This document shows positions 58,975 through 64,000 of a DNA stretch of 64,000 nucleotides, piece by piece. Below the pieces are notes generated by a model. The model was not told where the DNA came from and did not search any database. It worked only from the letters and a program-made list of their open reading frames with translations. Origin of the DNA: Hofstenia miamia (Eukaryota > Xenacoelomorpha > Acoela). The stretch's first letter is position 1. Each line of letters opens with the position of its first letter. The position numbers and the translations under genes are program-made. The DNA is taken from positions 1,294,614 through 1,358,613 of the forward strand of contig SCFE01000062.1 of the NCBI GenBank assembly GCA_004352715.1. The letters are read 5' to 3'.

Positions 58975-59461
58975 CAGTCATCATCATCTTCAAAATTACG
59001 ATTTTCCTTTTGAATGGACGTGGCGGGCTTTTTGGAAGTACCAGGGCGTTCCTAAATACATCTTTAATAGCATCCCAAAATAAACACTTTACTTGGAGCA
59101 ATTTCGCAAATGGTGCACAAAACTGGCCAAAATGATAGTTTACACGATTTAAAAATAGGTAATCCGTCAAGGTTTAGATTAATTGATGGCACCATACACT
59201 AGCTCTTTGCAAGTTCTTTACGTTTATCATGGTATGAATTAAGAATGAAAAAACTTAAATTAACGTAGTCATGATTCACCACAACCGATCGATTCCTCTT
59301 TAAAATTGAAGGAGCATATTTTTTAAGATCAGTACCAGAATAATCATAAGCTAAGATTTTTAGCAAAGCACTTAAAGCTACAAGCGTAGCATAATATTTA
59401 CAATACCAAGCATTTAGATCCTTTCGCAGGGATCTTACATTAGTATGTGCTGAAGGTTCAT
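58975..59461 (-). pseudogene. Transposase-like gene, inverted counterpart with stops
   Basis: From a splice acceptor at 59462 the minus strand repeats the EPSAHTNVRSLRKDLNAW exon of the left arm. It continues past it with GTDLKKYAPSILKRNRSVVV, a TAG at 59199-59201, then in the same frame INLNLDGLPIFKS and LSFWPVL, and further stops. The NLDGLPIFKS box followed by a W-P-L motif and a GCY-then-PGTSKKP segment is the conserved core of the same uncharacterised transposon-related family. The stops show this copy is dead. It supplies the part of the gene that the gap hides in the other arm. Confidence 0.55.
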
Positions 59462-59636
59462 CTAAATTATAAGGTTTTGCAATATTATATGATCAAAAAT
59501 TTAACGTTATAGCAAAAATATAAATGTAGGGTGCATTTTGCCAATTTTGGGTTTTAAATATGTTTATATTCAAGAATAACTTATGGTACAAATTTTCAAT
59601 TTGACAGGGAAATTATTAAAAACTAAGATAACATGT

Positions 59637-59637
59637 N
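59637..59637. other. Single-N assembly join
   Basis: The match to the inverted arm stops exactly here (ACATGT before the N). Confidence 0.95.
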
Positions 59638-61121
59638 GACTGTACCATAGATATATTTAGAAATTGGTAATGTATTTGAATAGCGACATAGGATATACAA
59701 ACATACATATAAATGCACACAATATAATAGAAAAATTTATGCGATACGTCTACCAATCTAGACATAAATTACTATAAGGATTTCAAGAGCAAGAAGTACT
59801 ATCATTTTTATGAAGTTGTGCAGGCTTGAGGTGGGGTGACATTTTTTGACTCACATCACAAGAAATATCTACAAGTCCGCAAAAGTACAACAAAACATCA
59901 CATAAATAAAAAATTTCCTCATAAATCTCCCAAAGGAAAGTTTTGACAAAATTCATATATTTCAATACAAAGCATTTGTAGAAAATAAATATTTTATGTG
60001 TATATTGATGCGTATTAATATACACTAAATTAGATAAACGTTTGCAAGTTACTTACTCTCCTCACCACAGTAATATTTATTAATGGTATTTTTAAAAGTG
60101 TGTGATTTGACTACTGTCATAAATATTTAGGAGTTTTAATTCGCTTGCTAATATATTAAAAATCATTAATGCCCATGAGTCAGCTGGATATTTCTCAAAA
60201 TTTGGATAAAATCAAGCCACGGTTATTAAAAAGTTCTTCTAGAGCAATAAAATTTATACAGCAAACCCATATCTTTGAAATAATTTTAAAAAGAGTGAAT
60301 TAGAGTCAAAGCAATATATTTGCTAAAAAGTTACAATTTTATAATTATAAACTAAATAAACTTGCACAACATATAATAAATATAAATGTGTGTTTCTCTA
60401 TATATGCGGTGTGCTCGGTGTAAAAAAATCAGGAAATGTGGTTAGCACGCTTGTGTCTCCAATTGTATTTTGTCGATGTAAATGTACAAATTTTTTCTAA
60501 ATATAAACACCTTAATAATAATTAGATTATATATAGTTCATGTTTTCAAGTTTATGAATTCAAAAATGGTAATAATACATAAAAATAACATGAGTCACAA
60601 AGAAATATTATTAAGAATGTAAACTTAAGAAATTAATTTTTATATTAACACTATATAAATAATGGTAATCAATACATTTAATGAAACAAGTTTGCATTTG
60701 CATTTGCTAATAAATTTAAACGTCCCATGTGCAATTCGTTAAATATTCTCAAAAAAGATATTGGTGTATAATAAATTTTTGAAAAGCTTATATAAAAATA
60801 TTTAAAATATAATAGTAATATTAAAAAATTTTAGCATAACATAAATTTATAAAATTGTTGCTATGTTACATAATAATAGCTCTTCTAACATTAATGGTTT
60901 ATATTGGCAAATGGTTGGCCAACGATCCAATAATGGACCAATAATGGCCCATTGATCATTGCTACTTGGGATTTGGCACTTAGTTCAAAACATTTATTGA
61001 TATTGAATTTAGTCAACTAAATGCATATTAATGGCATTGCATCAGCATCATTTTTCAATAAAATTTTTCAGAGATTGATTTCTGTGAATTGTGCAAATAT
61101 ATATTCCAGGTAAATAGGAAC

Positions 61122-61129
61122 TATATAAA
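61122..61129 (+). promoter_or_regulatory. Candidate TATA box of the acid phosphatase gene
   Basis: TATATAAA lies 58-65 bases upstream of the start codon, leaving room for a short leader. The same motif is kept in the inverted copy. Many TA-rich stretches occur nearby, so specificity is low. Confidence 0.35.
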
Positions 61130-61186
61130 TGCTGTTTTGACAGTGCAATTATATGTTTATCTAGGTGCGAAAGACATTCATTGATA

Positions 61187-62275
61187 ATGCTATTGCAAAT
61201 TGTGGTAATTTATTTGATAACTGCTATTTCAGCAGAAGAGTATAAATTGGAATTTGCACAAATAATTGGGCGGCATGGTGATAGATCTCCTGGTTTTACA
61301 TATCCAAACAATCCTGCCAATTCCTACTGGAAGCAAGGTCCCCTTCAATTAACTCAATTAGGTATGAAGCAGCATTATGAACTAGGTCAATATTTTAAGG
61401 GTCGATATCAAGGGTTCACTTCACCCCATTATTTCCATCAGGAAATCTACATATACAGCAGCAATGAGGATCGTCTGATTGAATCAGCATTATCTGACAT
61501 GGCTGGTTGGTTTCCACCTTCTGATTGGCAAGTTTTTGAAAAAGGCTTAAACTGGCAACCCATTCCGGTTCACATAACTAGTATTTCCCAAGATTCTTTG
61601 CAAGTTGATTGGAGGGGTTGCAAAGAATGGATGAAAATTAACCAAACAGTAACATCATCTCCTGAATACATTGCCAAAATCAATGAGGCCAGGCCAATGA
61701 TGGCATATATAGCAAATCACACGGGCGTAGAAGTAAATTTTTTCACGAACTTTGGCGGCTTTGCTGATCTTTTTCTTTGTGAAAAATGCCACAACATTAC
61801 TTTACCGAAATGGTTTACAAATGGAGTTAACTATGATCAATTACAAGAGTTTTCTCTTTACGCACAAGTCAACAAATTTTATACAGAAGAGGAGCAAATT
61901 ATTGCAGGAGGTCCTTTATTTAAAATGATTAGAGACAACATTGTAAACAAAACCAAAGGTTATCCCACAACAGCAAAAAATATTATTATTTATTCAGGTC
62001 ATGATACTACAATAATTCAATTAACAAAATTAATGGGTGTATACAATAATATAGTTGTGCCATATGCTGCTGCTTTGCTCATTGAAGTATACTCTGATGC
62101 TGTCAATGATCTTTATATAAAGTTATCTTATAGAAATGAGAGTCATTCGGATCCTCATGTACTTCAAATGCCATCTTGTGGATTTAAGGAGTATTGCCCC
62201 ATTGGCAGTTATTTAGACTTAACCAAAAATAAAGTGATTAGCTTGAAAGAGTTAAATGCTATTTGTGAATATTAA
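61187..62275 (+). CDS. Secreted/lysosomal histidine acid phosphatase, intact single-exon gene
   Basis: The frame of 362 codons from ATG 61187 to TAA 62273-62275 encodes a branch-2 histidine phosphatase (prostatic/lysosomal acid phosphatase type). These enzymes cleave phosphomonoesters through a phosphohistidine. Residues 1-16 form a signal peptide (MLLQIVVIYLITAISA), followed by the mature start EEYKLEF. The nucleophile box IIGRHGDRSP is at 27-35, with His30; a substrate-binding Arg lies in SSNEDRLIESA; the proton-donor pair is YSGHDTTI with His272-Asp273. LCEKCHNITLPKW (about 197-209) is a conserved family block. Five N-x-S/T sites (152, 177, 203, 254, 317) fit secretion. C331, C337 and C360 fit the family's late disulfides. 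No C-terminal membrane anchor is evident, so it is probably soluble. No introns, unlike the receptor gene. A copy of its start lies inverted at 50.7 kb. Confidence 0.93.
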   Translation: MLLQIVVIYLITAISAEEYKLEFAQIIGRHGDRSPGFTYPNNPANSYWKQGPLQLTQLGMKQHYELGQYFKGRYQGFTSPHYFHQEIYIYSSNEDRLIESALSDMAGWFPPSDWQVFEKGLNWQPIPVHITSISQDSLQVDWRGCKEWMKINQTVTSSPEYIAKINEARPMMAYIANHTGVEVNFFTNFGGFADLFLCEKCHNITLPKWFTNGVNYDQLQEFSLYAQVNKFYTEEEQIIAGGPLFKMIRDNIVNKTKGYPTTAKNIIIYSGHDTTIIQLTKLMGVYNNIVVPYAAALLIEVYSDAVNDLYIKLSYRNESHSDPHVLQMPSCGFKEYCPIGSYLDLTKNKVISLKELNAICEY

Positions 62276-64000
62276 CCTAAAGATATTTTTTTCTCAAATC
62301 TGCTATAATTGCAAATTTAATGTTTTTTATCATCTCAATTATATCAGTACTCCTCAGGGTTGCAAAAGCAAAATTGTAGTCACTTGCTCACAAAATAGGA
62401 ATCAGTTAAATACGAGTTTTGAAAACACATTTATGAGTCGTTTTTTTAACAGACAAAATACTTGCACACATGCACACATACACACACTTGCTCAGCTTTG
62501 GTAAGATGCCATTTTTCCTTACCAATATTAATCTTTTGTAGATGGGGGTGGGGCATAGCATGAACTACTTTTCCCCGCATCTAGATTACATTTAAATGGT
62601 ACCATATAATTTTCTGTGATTCAAATTCTAGTGAATTTTGGATTACTTGGCAGGTTTTGTGCTTCTATCAATGTTTTGATTGTGCCTAGAAATTTATTGT
62701 TGTTAAACAAGATCCTACTATTTCACATTATTTCTTATTATTCTGTTTAATTTTGTACACCAGTCATACATAATGGTAGGCACAGTTTATATAAGCATAA
62801 TCTAACTGCTTCTACACACTCAGAAATCTACATGTGCCAACACTCTAGAATGTCTCAAACTATGCAAAAGCATGCTTGCTAAAACTTCCAGAAAATACAA
62901 ACCTGATGCATTGAGTTTATGATGAATTCTGTCACATATGCTGACATATACAGCTGGAACTTTATTCTCCTTAAGCAGCTTTGCTCAAAATTTTTTTATA
63001 TCATTGTTCTCCTAAGACCATTTCATTTCCAATAAAAATTTTATCTGCTGATCAAGGTACACTCCAAATGGATTGGCTATAGATAGCTTTGGCCACTCTA
63101 ACTGGTGCTTTTGTAGCTTTCAGCTTCATCCAAATTTCATTAATTTCATTCAGTGTATTCCTACATTGTGAAAATGCAAAACTGGCATGATATTCAGCTA
63201 CTGTGTTAAGATTGACTTCTAGATCTAGAACAGTTCTAATGTTCAAGCATGAACTATCGCATCTATTTATAGCCATCTTTTTTTAGCCATAGTTCCAGCC
63301 AGGGGGGGATTCATATTCATTAAAATTTTTTTAGATAAATTCAAGGTAAGCATTTTAGTTGAAACATACTCATTGCAATACAAAATTATAAAAATTTTCA
63401 TATGGTAATCAAGCATCTCTACACCTCTTACAGTTATTTCTTCCAATTTCTCTCTTAAGATCAATACCAATTGTAGAATCTGCACCATGTTTATCTGACT
63501 GTAACTAACCTATCTTATGTCTACCTGAGTAGCTTAGATGTGTAACTAGTGGCTTCAGCAGGCATGACTCTATCTTAAGTAACTGTTCATTCAATTATGA
63601 CTTCATGTATTTTGATCATTGTTATTTACAACTATATTCTAACAGTTAGATAGGCATCTTAAAATAGGTAACTTAGTTCAACATCAGATCACATGGCCAA
63701 AGCCTGAAGTGGAACCATTGCAAATGATTAAGAATAAGCAGAATATAATGAAAATGGCTTACAGATGAGATTCAGTATTATATTAGTGTGGTGTTCTCTA
63801 CTGTTGCCTACCTTTGAATGTGCTAACTCTAATAATTTTGTACATCAATTGTTTTTGTTATTGTTAGTAATAAGGAAGTAAGAGATACTGGGAAAGCATA
63901 AGCTTATTACACTTGCATATAAACACCTTTACATTTAGATAAGTACATAATCCTGGATACCTGCAAACAATCAATGTAGCCAGCAGAAACTTGAGGTCCA
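62276..64000. other. 3' flank and spacer
   Basis: No further gene recognised. An AATAAA near 63031 is the nearest standard polyadenylation motif that I see, about 750 bases past the phosphatase stop. Two adjoining minus-strand frames (63488-63267 and 63276-63052) touch each other and could be one broken coding sequence, but contain no recognised domain. Confidence 0.35.

Larger units (their letters stand above)
57774..61257. repeat. Large inverted repeat pair A, right arm
   Basis: Counterpart of 50704-53407. It includes about 1 kb (58347-59320) that is absent from, or hidden by the gap in, the left arm, and a divergent block (59638-60540) bordered by a single N at 59637. Confidence 0.88.

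Noticed and set aside
63052-63488. Two adjoining minus-strand frames as one gene
   Set aside because: No domain, no splice signals that join them and no convincing start; kept only as a remark in the flank entry.
1-64000. CRISPR arrays, tRNA genes, rRNA genes
   Set aside because: Repeats seen are microsatellites, tandem units or transposon ends without regular spacers; no cloverleaf with a GGTTCGAAT-type arm or rRNA core sequence was recognised.

Overview
The window is nuclear DNA from an invertebrate animal, taken from a draft scaffold. It is strongly AT-rich and gene-poor. Introns are GT-AG, and there are rhodopsin-type receptor and secreted histidine acid phosphatase genes. The transposon fauna is typically metazoan: piggyBac, several hAT families, a Penelope-like element, Ty3/Gypsy, and many CR1/Jockey-like non-LTR relics. 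I cannot place the phylum. Nothing bacterial, no operon, no CRISPR array, and no tRNA or rRNA gene was recognised.

Layout. 0-0.7 kb: last exon of a small membrane protein. 1.8-7.8 kb: non-LTR relics, including a perfect 1,342-bp direct duplication joined by one N and an RT split into two opposite strands. 9.0-9.6 kb: a 305-bp tandem duplication. 10.1-13.8 kb: a piggyBac element lying between short-repeat copies, then a hAT-like end. 16.6-20.1 kb: a complete three-exon class A GPCR with a decayed partial duplication of its first exon. 22-23.8 kb: a decayed Gypsy pol. 24.8-26.0 kb: a foldback element. 26.9 kb: a compact GC-rich folded element. 27.7-31.7 kb: two hAT transposase relics, a TATA-led first exon and a CR1-like tail. 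32.5-33.9 kb: an intact ADP-ribosyltransferase-fold gene. 34-39.3 kb: several non-autonomous hAT-like repeats. 40.4-41.1 kb: an antisense RT relic. 42.4-61.3 kb: sequence dominated by 1000-N gaps and large inverted duplications, a Penelope-like palindrome, a transposase-like gene in two copies, and an EN-RT element. 61.2-62.3 kb: an intact acid phosphatase gene.

Three protein-coding loci look alive: the GPCR (16,685-20,127), the ART-domain protein (33,848-32,532, minus) and the acid phosphatase (61,187-62,275). They do not form an evident pathway: one is a surface receptor, one probably intracellular, one secreted or lysosomal. Most other coding-like sequence is transposon debris with frameshifts and TGA stops.

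Assembly caution. Four single-N joins (3183, 25279, 43550, 59637) and four 1000-N gaps coincide with direct or inverted duplications. Much of 42-61 kb may be alternative haplotypes placed in tandem or inverted, rather than real duplicated DNA.
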